From the NCBI RefSeq assembly GCF_018069625.1, contig NZ_CP072941.1, forward strand, positions 7,254,001 to 7,318,000: a DNA stretch of 64,000 bases. Direction: 5' to 3'. The DNA comes from Streptomyces yatensis (GTDB taxonomy: Bacteria; Actinomycetota; Actinomycetes; Streptomycetales; Streptomycetaceae). Shown here piece after piece: positions 1 to 9,225 of the stretch (positions within the stretch are counted from its first letter, which is position 1; each line of letters opens with the position of its first letter). Position numbers and translations under genes: made by a program. The notes beneath the pieces were generated by a model. The model worked only from the letters and a program-made list of their open reading frames with translations, was not told where the DNA came from and searched no databases.

Positions 1-500
1 GTGACGAGTACCCGCGATTCCTCATGGAGCTTCGTCACCCGGAAGCCGTCCGTGGGGAAGGGCAGCGGCCGGTACGCGACGAGGGCCTCGATCCGTCCCT
101 CGGCCAGGGCGCGGGTGTCCCGCCAGTCGAGGTGCCGGGTGCGGATCCGGTCGTCGGGGTGCCGGCGGCGCACTTCCTGCACCCAGGCGGTGATGACCAG
201 TCCTTCGGCGCAGCCGACGGTGATGGTACGGGGCTGGACGGCGGCTCTGGCGGTGCGAGCGGCCCGCTCGGCCTCCTGGAGCAGTGTCCGGGCCCCGGGC
301 AGGAACGCCCGGCCGGCGTCGGTGAGGCTGGTGCCCTGCGGTGAGCGGTCGAAGAGCCGGACCCCGAGCTGAGCCTCCAGCCGCTGGATCTGGCGGCTCA
401 GCGACGGCTGCGCCAGATGCAGCCTGATGGCGGCCCGGCCGAAGTTGCCGCACTCCGCCACGACCGTGAAATAGCGCACGAGCCGCAGATCGACGTCCAT
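1..500 (-). CDS. LysR-family transcriptional regulator (3' end outside window)
   Basis: N-terminal 166 residues of a LysR-type regulator, read from an ATG at 498-500 and still open at the window edge. The first 60 residues carry the winged helix-turn-helix, with the family pattern [20 protein letters not shown]; the start of the effector-binding domain follows. It is divergent from the SDR gene at 600, the classical LysR arrangement, so the 99-bp gap probably holds the shared operator and the SDR is the likely target. The effector is unknown. The C-terminal half is missing only because the window ends, not because of damage that can be seen. Confidence 0.85.
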   Translation of the reverse strand, partial: MDVDLRLVRYFTVVAECGNFGRAAIRLHLAQPSLSRQIQRLEAQLGVRLFDRSPQGTSLTDAGRAFLPGARTLLQEAERAARTARAAVQPRTITVGCAEGLVITAWVQEVRRRHPDDRIRTRHLDWRDTRALAEGRIEALVAYRPLPFPTDGFRVTKLHEESRVLV

Positions 501-599
501 TCGCCCAGCGTACGTCGCGTGCCGTCATACGCCTGGGGCATGGCGGCATGCGGAACAGGTCTTGGACAGGCGGTGCCGGTGGATATTTGGCTTACGGGC

Positions 600-1343
600 A
601 TGACCACTTATGACGGCAAGAAGATCGTGATCACGGGCGGAAGCAGCGGTATCGGCCTGGCCGCGGCCCGGTTGTTCGCGGACGGCGGGGCACACGTACT
701 GATCACCGGCCGCACCCAGTCCACCCTGGACACCGCGCTGGAGCGGCTGGGGGACAAGGCGATCGCCGTCCGCAGCGACGCCGCGTCCCTGGAAGAGATC
801 AAGGCGCTGGCCGGCACGGTCCAGGAGCGGTTCGGCGCGGTGGACGCGCTGTTCGTCAACGCCGGCGTCACCGCGTCCGCGCCGTTCGACTCCACGACGG
901 AGGAGATGTACGACGCGCTGTTCGGCATCAATACCAAGGGCCCCTACTTCACGGTGCAGGCGTTGGCGCCGCTGATGCGCGAGGGCGGCGGCGTGGTCCT
1001 CACCACGTCGGTGGTGAACGTCCTGGGCGTCGACGCGCTCAGTGTCTACTCGGCGAGCAAGGCGGCCCTGCGGTCGATGACGCGCACGCTGGCCCGCGAG
1101 CTGCTGCCGCGCAAGGTGCGGGTCAATGCCGTGAGCCCCGGTCCGATCGACACGGGCATCCTGGACCGCTCCGTCCCCGCCGACGTCCTCGAGACGATGA
1201 AGGACACCTACCGGAGCACCATCCCGATGCAGCGGCTGGGGTCGTCCGAGGAAGTGGCCGCCGCGGTGGCGTACTTGGCGTTCGGTGCCACCTTCTCGAC
1301 GGGAACGGAGTTCCCGGTCGACGGCGGAGGTTCGCAGCTCTAG
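600..1343 (+). CDS. SDR-family NAD(P)-dependent oxidoreductase
   Basis: Classical short-chain dehydrogenase of 247 residues, the usual family length. The cofactor motif TGGSSGIG lies near residue 13, the NAG motif near residue 87, a catalytic Ser in the TTSVV region, and the YSASK (YxxxK) pair near residues 150-154; the C-terminal segment ends in the common VDGGGSQL. I chose the ATG at 600 because the fold begins immediately after it and upstream in-frame codons add only low-complexity sequence. Divergent from a LysR gene, which probably controls it. The substrate cannot be told from sequence. Confidence 0.85.
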   Translation: MTTYDGKKIVITGGSSGIGLAAARLFADGGAHVLITGRTQSTLDTALERLGDKAIAVRSDAASLEEIKALAGTVQERFGAVDALFVNAGVTASAPFDSTTEEMYDALFGINTKGPYFTVQALAPLMREGGGVVLTTSVVNVLGVDALSVYSASKAALRSMTRTLARELLPRKVRVNAVSPGPIDTGILDRSVPADVLETMKDTYRSTIPMQRLGSSEEVAAAVAYLAFGATFSTGTEFPVDGGGSQL

Positions 1344-1396
1344 GTGAGGAACCCGCTCCAGGTGAGGGATCCCCGGACCTCAGGCCGGGGAACACC

Positions 1397-2629
1397 TCAT
1401 GTGTAGGTCACCCTCAGCTCCTTGATCCCGTTCAGCCAGGCCGAGCGCAGCCGCCGGGGCTCGCCCGCGAGCCGGATGTCCGGGAGGGTGTCCGCGACGG
1501 CCTGGAAGATCAGCCGGATCTCCAGCTCCGCCAGGCTCTTGCCGAGGCAGAAGTGCGGTCCGCCCCCGCCGAAGCCCAGATGGGGGTTGGGGTCGCGGGT
1601 GATGTCGAAGTCCTCGGGGCGGTCGAAGACCTCCGGGTCGTTGTTGGCGGAGGAGTAGAAGACCCCGACCCGCGCGCCCGCCTCGATGCGCTGTCCGCCC
1701 AGTTCTGTGTCCTGGGTGGTGGTGCGCTGGAAGGACATCACGGGGGTGGCCCAGCGCACGATCTCGTCGGCGGCGGTGGCCGGGCGCTCGGCCTTGAACA
1801 GCTCCCACTGGTCGGGGTGGGTGAGGAAGGCGTGCATCCCGTGGCTGATGGCGTTGCGGGTGGTCTCGTTGCCGGCGACGGCGAGCAGCAGCACGAAGAA
1901 GCCGAACTCGTCCGAGCCCAGATTGCCCTCGTCCTCGGCGGCCACCAGCCGGCTGACGATGTCCTTGGCCGGGCAGGCCTTGCGGTCGGCGGCGAGGTTC
2001 ATGGCGTACGAGATCAGCTCCATGGCCGACTCGGCGCCGATCTCCTCGGTGATGGCCAGTTCCGGGTCGTCGTACGCGACCATCTTGTTGGACCAGTCGA
2101 AGATCTTGGACCGGTCCTGCTGGGGGACGCCGATCAGCTCGGCGATCGCCTGCAGCGGCAGTTCGCAGGCGACATCGGTGACGAAGTCCCCGCTGCCGCT
2201 CTCCCGGGCCCCCGCCACGATGCGTTCCGCGCGGTCGCGCAGGGCGTCCTCCAGGGCGCGGATGGCGCGCGGGGTGAAGCCGCGCTGGACGATCTGGCGG
2301 ACCCGGGTGTGCTCGGGCGGGTCCATATTGAGCATGATCAGCTTCTGGACGTCGATCTGGTCCCGCTGGATGTGCTCGTTGAAGCGGATGATCGCGGTGT
2401 TGGCGTGGGAGGAGAAGATCTCCGGCCGGGTGGAGACCTCCTTGACATCGGCGTGGCGGGTGACGGCCCAGTAGCCGTCGTCGCCGAAGCCGGCGATGCC
2501 GTGGGGCTGGGGGATCCAGCACACCGGGGCGGTCTGCCGCAGCCGGGCGAGCTCCGGGAGTGGCACGCGGTGCTGATGGAGGTCGGGGTCGGTGAGGTCA
2601 AAGCCTTCGGGGAGCGCTGGACAGGACAT
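1397..2629 (-). CDS. Cytochrome P450, CYP125-like (steroid side-chain hydroxylase)
   Basis: A 410-residue P450. The I-helix has the AGNET oxygen-binding pattern, the K-helix ExxR appears as DEIVRW, and the heme loop GFGGGGPHFCLGKSLAELE places the thiolate ligand at about Cys361. The C-terminus RRLRSAWLNGIKELRVTYT resembles CYP125/CYP142 enzymes, which oxidise the terminal carbon of the cholesterol side chain. The start at 2627-2629 was chosen over one 27 codons upstream because a GGAG precedes it and the upstream codons look non-coding. It diverges from a FadA5-like thiolase, the arrangement of Rv3545c-Rv3546 in M. tuberculosis, with KstR-like sites between. Electron-transfer partners are not adjacent; a ferredoxin at 22784 is a candidate. 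Confidence 0.88.
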   Translation of the reverse strand: MSCPALPEGFDLTDPDLHQHRVPLPELARLRQTAPVCWIPQPHGIAGFGDDGYWAVTRHADVKEVSTRPEIFSSHANTAIIRFNEHIQRDQIDVQKLIMLNMDPPEHTRVRQIVQRGFTPRAIRALEDALRDRAERIVAGARESGSGDFVTDVACELPLQAIAELIGVPQQDRSKIFDWSNKMVAYDDPELAITEEIGAESAMELISYAMNLAADRKACPAKDIVSRLVAAEDEGNLGSDEFGFFVLLLAVAGNETTRNAISHGMHAFLTHPDQWELFKAERPATAADEIVRWATPVMSFQRTTTQDTELGGQRIEAGARVGVFYSSANNDPEVFDRPEDFDITRDPNPHLGFGGGGPHFCLGKSLAELEIRLIFQAVADTLPDIRLAGEPRRLRSAWLNGIKELRVTYT

Positions 2630-2686
2630 GGCCACTCCAGAGATCTGACGGGAGATCTGACGGCCTATCAGAAGTGTCCGCAACGT

Positions 2687-2700
2687 AGTAACGGGTTCTA
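2687..2700. promoter_or_regulatory. KstR-like operator, cyp125-proximal (one mismatch)
   Basis: The 14-mer AGTAACGGGTTCTA fits TnnAACnnGTTnnA except for A instead of T at position 1. It lies about 58 bp upstream of the P450 start, a normal position for a repressor site. Weak alone, but supported by the better sites elsewhere in the window. Confidence 0.5.
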
Positions 2701-2815
2701 CAAGTCGCAAGAGAGAACGCGGCCATTGTTTCGGGGGATTGGTGCCGCTCCTGGTCCGCTCAACCCCTGCACAACCCTTGCGCCGCCGGGCCGGGCCTCA
2801 GCAGACTGAGCTGAA

Positions 2816-2837
2816 GAACTAGAACGCGTACTAGTTC
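2816..2837. promoter_or_regulatory. KstR-like operator within a 22-bp near-perfect palindrome, fadA5-proximal
   Basis: A 22-bp palindrome with arms GAACTAG/CTAGTTC around an ACGCGT core; only one symmetric pair is mismatched. It contains TAGAACGCGTACTA (2820-2833), which fits TnnAACnnGTTnnA with one mismatch (GTA for GTT). It is 54 bp upstream of the thiolase start, so a bound repressor would probably cover the promoter. Confidence 0.7.
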
Positions 2838-2875
2838 TGGCGCGGGCGCTGCCGGGAGCCCCGCGGATGCGATGA

Positions 2876-4060
<1,185 letters not shown>

Positions 4061-4088
4061 GGGGCTCCGGTCACGGTGGCGGTCGGGG

Positions 4089-4628
4089 TCAGGGCAGGGG
4101 CAGCTCGGCGAGCATGACGGCGTAGACCGGAGAGTCGGGGAAGGGCTGGCGCTTCCCCACCTTGCGGAAGCCCCAGGACTCGTACAGGGCCTGTACCCGG
4201 GGGTGGTCGGGGTCCACGAGCAGCACTACGAGATCTTCGTCCCGCTTTTCCAGCAACGTGCGGGTCAGCCGCTCGGCCACTCCCTTCTTCCGCCACGTCG
4301 GGATGACGGCCAGCTCGGAGTACGAGAAGGTCAGGTCCTTCGCGGGTGCCGGGTCGATGTGCTCGCGCCACCACTCGCGCCCCGGAACGGCCGGGGCGCC
4401 GTAGGCGAAGCCCACGGCCTTGTCGCCGTCGAACGCGATCACGCAGGAGTACCCGGGGAGGCCGCCCCAGTGGTCCACGAACCAGGGGAAGCGCTGGTTG
4501 AACTCGTCGTCCATCTCATCCGCATACGCGTCGGCGTGCACGTCGATCAGCGTCTGGCGGATCTCCGGAAGGTTCGCGTGGGTGAAATGGCGGACGTCCA
4601 GACCTGTGGCACTCAAGCTCGGCTCCAT
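4089..4628 (-). CDS. GNAT-family N-acetyltransferase
   Basis: About 179 residues. The acetyl-CoA-binding core is visible as the strand LAVIPTWRKKGVAERLTR, a form of the GNAT motif A (normally Q/RxxGxG/A), followed by VQALYESWGFRKVGK near the C-terminus. The substrate is unknown. I chose the ATG at 4626-4628; a GTG eight codons upstream (4650-4652) is possible. Either start overlaps the end of the XRE-type regulator upstream (stop at 4613), so the two genes are probably cotranscribed. Confidence 0.75.
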   Translation of the reverse strand: MEPSLSATGLDVRHFTHANLPEIRQTLIDVHADAYADEMDDEFNQRFPWFVDHWGGLPGYSCVIAFDGDKAVGFAYGAPAVPGREWWREHIDPAPAKDLTFSYSELAVIPTWRKKGVAERLTRTLLEKRDEDLVVLLVDPDHPRVQALYESWGFRKVGKRQPFPDSPVYAVMLAELPLP

Positions 4629-5872
4629 TCGGATCGGTAGCGGTCTCCCCACTCGCGGGCCACGCCCGCGTCGGGGGCAAGAGTGATCAAGTCGCGGTAA
4701 TAGTCGCCGAGAAGTGAGCGCAGGCGGCCGGGCAGCGGGTGCCCGGCCATCAGGTCGAAGACCGTGGAGGCGGTCGCGCAGGCCTGATCGATATCGCGCT
4801 GGTGCAGCTGGGTCAGGGCGAGCCGTGCGGTGGCCAGGGCGCGGTTGCGGCGGAACTGCTCGGGGATGGTGGCCAGAGCCTTGTGCGAGGCGGCTTCGGC
4901 CTCGGCGGGTTCGCCGATCCGGTCCCGGACGATGGCCGTCATGGCCAGGAGCTCGGCAGGCCCGTAGAAGGCGGTCCAGCTCGGCCTGGGATCGTCCATG
5001 GACGCCTTACCCAGGGCCTCTTGGGCGCAGCCGAGGGAGCGTAAGGCGGCCTGTCGGTCGCCCAGGGTTGAGTGGGCGAGCGCTGTCCGGGCATGGGCCA
5101 GGGAGGCGTAGAACGGGTCCCGACGAGCGATGGCCGTCGCCTGAGCCGCATAGCCGGAGTCGACGCCCTCGGTGTACGCATCGCACTGGCGGGCGAGCAT
5201 GGAGTACAAGTTCCAGGCATCCAGCTCAGCGACGGAGTCCTTCGCCATCCCGGCCAGGTAGAGCGTCCGGTCCAGCAGACTCCGGGCCCGGTCGGTTCGC
5301 TTGGCGTCGATGGCGGACCAAGCGGCCATGGACATGTAGTCGGCGGCCACGCCGAACAGCCGCTGGCGGATGCGCTGGGAGGCGCCCAGCTTCTGCTTCT
5401 CCAGCGTCTCGGCCGCCCCGGCCAGGGCCATGTGCTCCAGTTCGTCGTGACCTCCCCGTGCGGCGTCCACGGCCACCAGGGCGTCCAAGCCGGAACGGAG
5501 CCGGATCACGTCGGAGGTGCCTACGGAGTGCTGTGCGATGAGAGGGACGGCGACCGCGGCCGTCGTACCGGTGGTGGCGGTCAGGAAGTTCCTGCGCCTC
5601 ACGGGATCCTCCGGTTCTGTGGCGGGGCATCTTGGGGCCGGTGGGACGAATCCCAGTTCTTCGGCCGTACATCCGAATACTGCCCCTAAGGCTGCCCGCT
5701 GCCGAGAGTGCGGCCAACGCGTCTTTCCGGTCAGCCAGTTGCGGACCGTCCGGTCGCTGACCGTGCCTTCGTGGCCGTCGCGGTGCAGATGAGTGTTCAC
5801 CGCGTCCGCCAGGGCGGTCTGGGTGAGCCCGCTCTCGCGCAGGGCGCTGATGAGGTTTTCGTTCCCCTCCAC
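4613..5872 (-). CDS. Helix-turn-helix transcriptional regulator (XRE-like, Streptomyces type)
   Basis: About 419 residues from a GTG at 5870-5872, where the fold starts (EGNENLISALRESGLTQTALADAV). Residues 1-80 form a lambda-repressor-like helix-turn-helix domain with an unusual insert before the recognition helix (TVSDRTVRNWLTGKTRWP). A basic segment RRRNFLTATTGTTAAVAVPLI near residue 95 looks like a Tat-type signal but sits internally and is a known feature of this Streptomyces family. The remaining 300 residues are Ala-rich helical repeats, likely TPR-like. It is followed by a GNAT gene and diverges from an HATPase protein at 6029, a very common pairing in this genus. The target genes are unknown. 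Confidence 0.75.
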   Translation of the reverse strand: MEGNENLISALRESGLTQTALADAVNTHLHRDGHEGTVSDRTVRNWLTGKTRWPHSRQRAALGAVFGCTAEELGFVPPAPRCPATEPEDPVRRRNFLTATTGTTAAVAVPLIAQHSVGTSDVIRLRSGLDALVAVDAARGGHDELEHMALAGAAETLEKQKLGASQRIRQRLFGVAADYMSMAAWSAIDAKRTDRARSLLDRTLYLAGMAKDSVAELDAWNLYSMLARQCDAYTEGVDSGYAAQATAIARRDPFYASLAHARTALAHSTLGDRQAALRSLGCAQEALGKASMDDPRPSWTAFYGPAELLAMTAIVRDRIGEPAEAEAASHKALATIPEQFRRNRALATARLALTQLHQRDIDQACATASTVFDLMAGHPLPGRLRSLLGDYYRDLITLAPDAGVAREWGDRYRSEWSRA

Positions 5873-6028
5873 GTACCCACCGTAGCCATGCGAGCCCTCT
5901 CTGTGAGGAGAGTCGGCCGAGAATTTCCGGTTGGGCGGTTTGCACACCCGGTGGGTATTACCTCCCCTCGCGCGACGAGCCGTCGTTCACTCGGACAAGG
6001 CCGCTCACTTCGCACCCATGAGGTCCTG

Positions 6029-6442
6029 ATGTCCGTGACCGCTACACCTCGCCCCACGGGGCACCCCGGATACTCCCAGACCATGCGCCGCGTACCGGAG
6101 AGCGCGGAGGCCGCCCGCGAGTTGGTGCGCGCGGCACTGGCCGCCTGGGGGCAGGAGGGCCTGATAGAGGACGCCGCGCTGGTCATCACCGAACTGGTCT
6201 CCAACGCCGTGGACCACGCCCGCCTGGAGTCGATCCGCGTCGTCGTCACCCGACCGTCCGAGAAATTCGTCCGCCTCGGCGTGGTGGACCGGTCCCGCGA
6301 TGTCCCCTACCTGCGGACGGACTCCAATGGCGACAACACCCGAGGCCGTGGGCTGCTGTTGGTCGATGCCCTCACGGACCGGTGGGGGACGGACCGATAC
6401 CGCTGGGGCAAGCAGGTCTGGGGTGAGATGAAGTGCGATTGA
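6029..6442 (+). CDS. ATP-binding protein, anti-sigma-factor kinase-like (HATPase_c, RsbW type)
   Basis: A 137-residue single-domain GHKL ATPase. The N-box reads [15 protein letters not shown], and the G-box region includes [18 protein letters not shown]. There is no histidine-phosphotransfer domain, so it is the short SpoIIAB/RsbW-like type that is greatly expanded in Streptomyces. Family members phosphorylate or sequester partner proteins, but no sigma factor or anti-sigma antagonist is adjacent. The ATG at 6029 was chosen because the conserved domain begins about 15 residues later. It diverges from the XRE-type regulator, its probable regulatory partner. Confidence 0.82.
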   Translation: MSVTATPRPTGHPGYSQTMRRVPESAEAARELVRAALAAWGQEGLIEDAALVITELVSNAVDHARLESIRVVVTRPSEKFVRLGVVDRSRDVPYLRTDSNGDNTRGRGLLLVDALTDRWGTDRYRWGKQVWGEMKCD

Positions 6443-6527
6443 TCACCCGCAGTGTCGACTGTCGGCAGTACGGCCGCCCGCGTGGCTCCATCGCGGCGTT
6501 CCGGGCCAGGCCGCAGGAGCGCTGCTG

Positions 6528-6710
6528 ATGGCGGGCGGTGAGCGGACCGGGGTCGCCTTGGACGTTGAGGAGGCGTGGCGGGCGGCCATCGAGCACGCTG
6601 CGGGCTGCCCGGCCTGCCGGACGCCCGGCGCCGTATGCGAGACCGGCGAGCAACTCCTCGGCGCCTACGAGGAGGCAGTACGGCTGGCCCGGTCGGCGGA
6701 GGGCGCATGA
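6528..6710 (+). CDS. Small cysteine-containing protein (60 aa)
   Basis: A 60-residue acidic protein with three cysteines in [19 protein letters not shown], reminiscent of small CxxC proteins found next to HATPase/XRE regulator pairs in streptomycetes. It has no signal peptide or membrane segment. It lies 85 bp downstream of the HATPase gene on the same strand and may be in its operon. The cysteines could bind a metal or form a redox pair, but the pattern is not a standard zinc ribbon. Function unknown. Confidence 0.6.
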   Translation: MAGGERTGVALDVEEAWRAAIEHAAGCPACRTPGAVCETGEQLLGAYEEAVRLARSAEGA

Positions 6711-6793
6711 GGCAGCACCGTGGGCGGTCGACCGCTACGCGGGCCGGGCTGCTCGCGGTCTGGCTCTGTTTCGCGGTCGCCCCCATCCCATAA
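6707..6793 (+). CDS. Possible 28-aa hydrophobic peptide
   Basis: An ATG at 6707-6709 overlaps the stop of the preceding small gene (ATGA), so translational coupling is possible. The peptide [20 protein letters not shown]... has a basic N-terminus and one hydrophobic stretch ending in Pro. It is too short for coding statistics to help, and could be chance. Confidence 0.3.
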   Translation: MRQHRGRSTATRAGLLAVWLCFAVAPIP

Positions 6794-6904
6794 GCCGGGT
6801 GGGTCGCTGGTGGTCCGGGCCCCGTACCGGACGACGGCCCCAGCGGCCCGCCCTCCAAAAGCCCCTGCGGTAGGCGCAGCCCAAGCGTAGTCGCCGCAGG
6901 GCAA

Positions 6905-6944
6905 GGACTCCGGCCCCGATTTGGGGATCGCAAGGCCGGAGTCC
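6905..6944. terminator. Hairpin between convergent genes
   Basis: Perfect 11-bp arms GGACTCCGGCC / GGCCGGAGTCC separated by 18 nt, between the plus-strand small genes and the stop of the MurG-like gene on the minus strand. Probably a bidirectional terminator; no U-tract, as is usual in this genus. Confidence 0.65.
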
Positions 6945-7043
6945 CCATTCAGGAAAGCTCGCCCCGGCCTCCCGCTTGCAGGCCAGTGGCCCACCCAGCC
7001 GGGATCCACAACACGTTCGTCCGCGCCGACCCGGCCCGGCCGG

Positions 7044-8225
7044 TCAGCCGCTGGACGCGGCGGACAGGAGCACGTCCACGAGCCTGTCCGCCGCGTCCGG
7101 CCGTCCGTGTACCCGGGCCGCTTCCGCCATCCCCGCGCGCCGCGCCGGGTCGGTGAGCAGTGGCCCAAGCGCCTCCTGCAACCGCGCGGCGGTGATTTCC
7201 CCGGTGAGCGCGACGGCGGCGCCGGCGTCCTCGAGGTGCTGGGCGTTGTGCGCCTGCTCGTTCCCCGCCGCGGAGGCGAGCGGCACGAACACGGCCGGCT
7301 TGCCGAGGGCGGTGAGCTCCGCCAGAGTGCCGGCGCCGCTGCGGGAGACCACGACATCGGCGAGCGCCAGGACGTCGGGCAGCTCCGGGCCGACGAACCC
7401 GGTGAGGTAGTACCGCCCCGCGAGGTGTGGCGGGAGCGCCGACGCGCTCGCGCGCAGGGCCTCGACGTTCGCCGGCCCGCACTGGTGCACTACGTTCGCG
7501 CGCTCCAGCAGCCACGAGAGCGCGTCCCGGATCACGTTGTTGATCTGCTGCGCGCCCTGCGCGCCGCCGGTGACGTACAGCGTCGGGAGCCGCCGGTCGA
7601 ACCCGTCCAGCCCGAGGGCGGCGACCGCCTTATCGGCGTGCCCGGTCAGGACCTCAGGCCGTACCGGGTTGCCTGTGACGACCGCCGCGGATCGCACATC
7701 CCCCGGGAGGAGCGGGAGCGTCGACTCCGACGACACGGCGATACGCGCCGCCGACCCAGCCAGTTTCCGGTTCGCCAGCCCGAGCCGCACGGTCTGTTCG
7801 TGCAGTACCAGCGGGCGCTTGCACATGCGGGCGGCGAGCCCGGCCGGGACGGCGACGTACCCGCCGGTCGCGAGGACGACATCCGGCCGGAAGTCCGACA
7901 CGATCTTGCGGGCCTGGGCGACACCCAGCGGCACCCGCGCCATGTCCCGCACGTTCGCCGGGCTGATCATCTTGAGCGGGTTCGCGGACCGGCGGATCTT
8001 GCCCGTCGCTACCGTCGTGAAGGCGATGCCCTCGGCCGGGGCGACGCGGGCCTCCAGCCCGTCAGGCGTGCCGATCCAGAGGACATCGAGCGCGCGGCCC
8101 TCGGCCGCCAGCCGGGCCTGCAACGCCCGGACCGCGGTGAGCGCGGGGTACGTGTGGCCGCCGGTGCCTCCCCCCGTGACGATGAGGCGGAAGGTGCTCG
8201 GGAGACGGGAAGCAGGTTCGTTCAC
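7044..8225 (-). CDS. MurG-like UDP-GlcNAc:lipid glycosyltransferase, stand-alone paralogue
   Basis: About 393 residues of a GT-B (GT28) glycosyltransferase. The N-terminal glycine-rich loop reads VTGGGTGGHTYPAL, the centre has the second loop VTGGAQGAQQINN, and the C-terminal domain has SRSGAGTLAELTALGKPAVFVPL and NEQAHNAQHL, all matching MurG, which transfers GlcNAc to lipid I in peptidoglycan synthesis. The GTG at 8223-8225 was chosen because the glycine loop starts about 13 residues later. There are no mur or division genes next to it, so this is not the dcw-cluster copy. It could be a specialised MurG2 or act on another polyprenyl carrier. Confidence 0.8.
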   Translation of the reverse strand: MNEPASRLPSTFRLIVTGGGTGGHTYPALTAVRALQARLAAEGRALDVLWIGTPDGLEARVAPAEGIAFTTVATGKIRRSANPLKMISPANVRDMARVPLGVAQARKIVSDFRPDVVLATGGYVAVPAGLAARMCKRPLVLHEQTVRLGLANRKLAGSAARIAVSSESTLPLLPGDVRSAAVVTGNPVRPEVLTGHADKAVAALGLDGFDRRLPTLYVTGGAQGAQQINNVIRDALSWLLERANVVHQCGPANVEALRASASALPPHLAGRYYLTGFVGPELPDVLALADVVVSRSGAGTLAELTALGKPAVFVPLASAAGNEQAHNAQHLEDAGAAVALTGEITAARLQEALGPLLTDPARRAGMAEAARVHGRPDAADRLVDVLLSAASSG

Positions 8226-8596
8226 CCCGCGCACCTTACTGGCCCGGCCGCAGCCCGGAGGACGATTCCAGCCGCGCCCCGCCATCGGCGAGAGTGTGGC
8301 TATGGTCGAGCGCTGATCGACCGGAATCCTGGGGTTGGATTTCAGCGGTAACGATTCCTCGACGGTGCCCCTTGGGGCGCCGCCGTTCTCGTATGCCTGG
8401 AATCGTCAATCCACGGTGACCGCCCTCGCCGTCACGGGGGCTGTGTCGCATATGAGTTCATATAGTACGAGCACATGTAAAGCCTTTAAGGGCCGCTAAT
8501 CTCTGGGATGTCATCGGATTGGCCACTTGGGGTGGTTTGCGGTAAATCGCAGTGGATCACCCCTTTGCGTGGCCAGAGTCGAAGGGAAGCGACGAC
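8226..8596. other. Divergent intergenic region with AT-rich palindrome
   Basis: 371 bp without a convincing gene. It holds an unusually AT-rich patch around 8445-8505, including a 14-bp palindrome ATATGAGTTCATAT at 8450-8463 and, upstream, the imperfect pair GTGAC/GTCAC at 8416-8435. The patch is suitably placed for the promoter and operator of the secreted repeat protein at 8597. Confidence 0.5.
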
Positions 8597-9163
8597 ATGT
8601 CAGCTCGCCGAATGCTCACCGGTACGTTCCTGGGGCTGGGAGCCCTGGCCCTGGCCGCCACGGCGGTCGCCCCGGCGGCCAACGCCGCGCCCGTCCCCGT
8701 GACCGGCCTCAACTGCGATGGCGATACCTACAAGTGCACGGCCAACCTGCGGTTCGGCGACGGCAGGTGGGTCGCGCAGTGGAATGTGAACGTATTCCAC
8801 CAGAGCGCGGCGAGCCATCAGCGGGCCGCCCGGTCGGCGGACGCCCCGCGCGGCGCCGCGGCCCCGGTCCCGGTGACGACCCTCAGCTGTGACGGGGACA
8901 CCTACAAGTGCACCGCCGGACTGCAATTCGGTGACGGCAGGTGGGTCGCCCAGTGGAACGCCAATGTGTTCCACCAGGCCATGGCCAGTGCCGTGCCCGC
9001 CGCGTCGGCGAAGACGGTCAAGGCTCCGCGGGAAGCCGCCGCCCCGGTGCCGGTGACGGCCCTGAACTGCGACGGTGACACCTACAAGTGCACGGCCAAC
9101 CTGCGGTTCGGCGACGGCGGCTGGGTCGCGCAGTGGGACGCCGGCGTCTTCCACCAGAACTGA
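8597..9163 (+). CDS. Secreted protein with three near-identical cysteine-pair repeats
   Basis: 188 residues. A Sec signal peptide (MSARRMLTGTFLGLGALALA, cleavage after AANA near residue 30) is followed by three copies of a module of about 38 residues. Each copy starts PVPVT, contains CDGDTYKCTA with two cysteines, and ends FGDGRWVAQW...VFHQ. Ala-rich linkers of about 20 residues separate them. The DNA of the copies is also very similar, which points to recent duplication or conversion. Two cysteines per module suggest one disulfide each. I do not recognise the family. The start at 8597 (GGAAGCGACGACATG) was preferred to an ATG 15 codons earlier because it begins the signal peptide. The gene is monocistronic, with a hairpin right after it. 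Confidence 0.8.
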   Translation: MSARRMLTGTFLGLGALALAATAVAPAANAAPVPVTGLNCDGDTYKCTANLRFGDGRWVAQWNVNVFHQSAASHQRAARSADAPRGAAAPVPVTTLSCDGDTYKCTAGLQFGDGRWVAQWNANVFHQAMASAVPAASAKTVKAPREAAAPVPVTALNCDGDTYKCTANLRFGDGGWVAQWDAGVFHQN

Positions 9164-9187
9164 CGCTCCACCAACAGGAGTGATCGA

Positions 9188-9217
9188 GGGCCCGGTGCGG
9201 GTCAACGCGCCGGGCCC
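9188..9217. terminator. Hairpin between convergent genes
   Basis: Arms GGGCCCGG / CCGGGCCC separated by 14 nt, between the stop of the secreted repeat protein and the stop of the ECF S component on the other strand; likely bidirectional. Confidence 0.6.
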
Positions 9218-9225
9218 GCGCGACG

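Noticed and set aside
5440..5620. Tat signal peptide inside the XRE-type regulator, suggesting a secreted protein
   Set aside because: The twin-Arg-like segment is about 95 residues from the start, after a DNA-binding domain, so export is unlikely.
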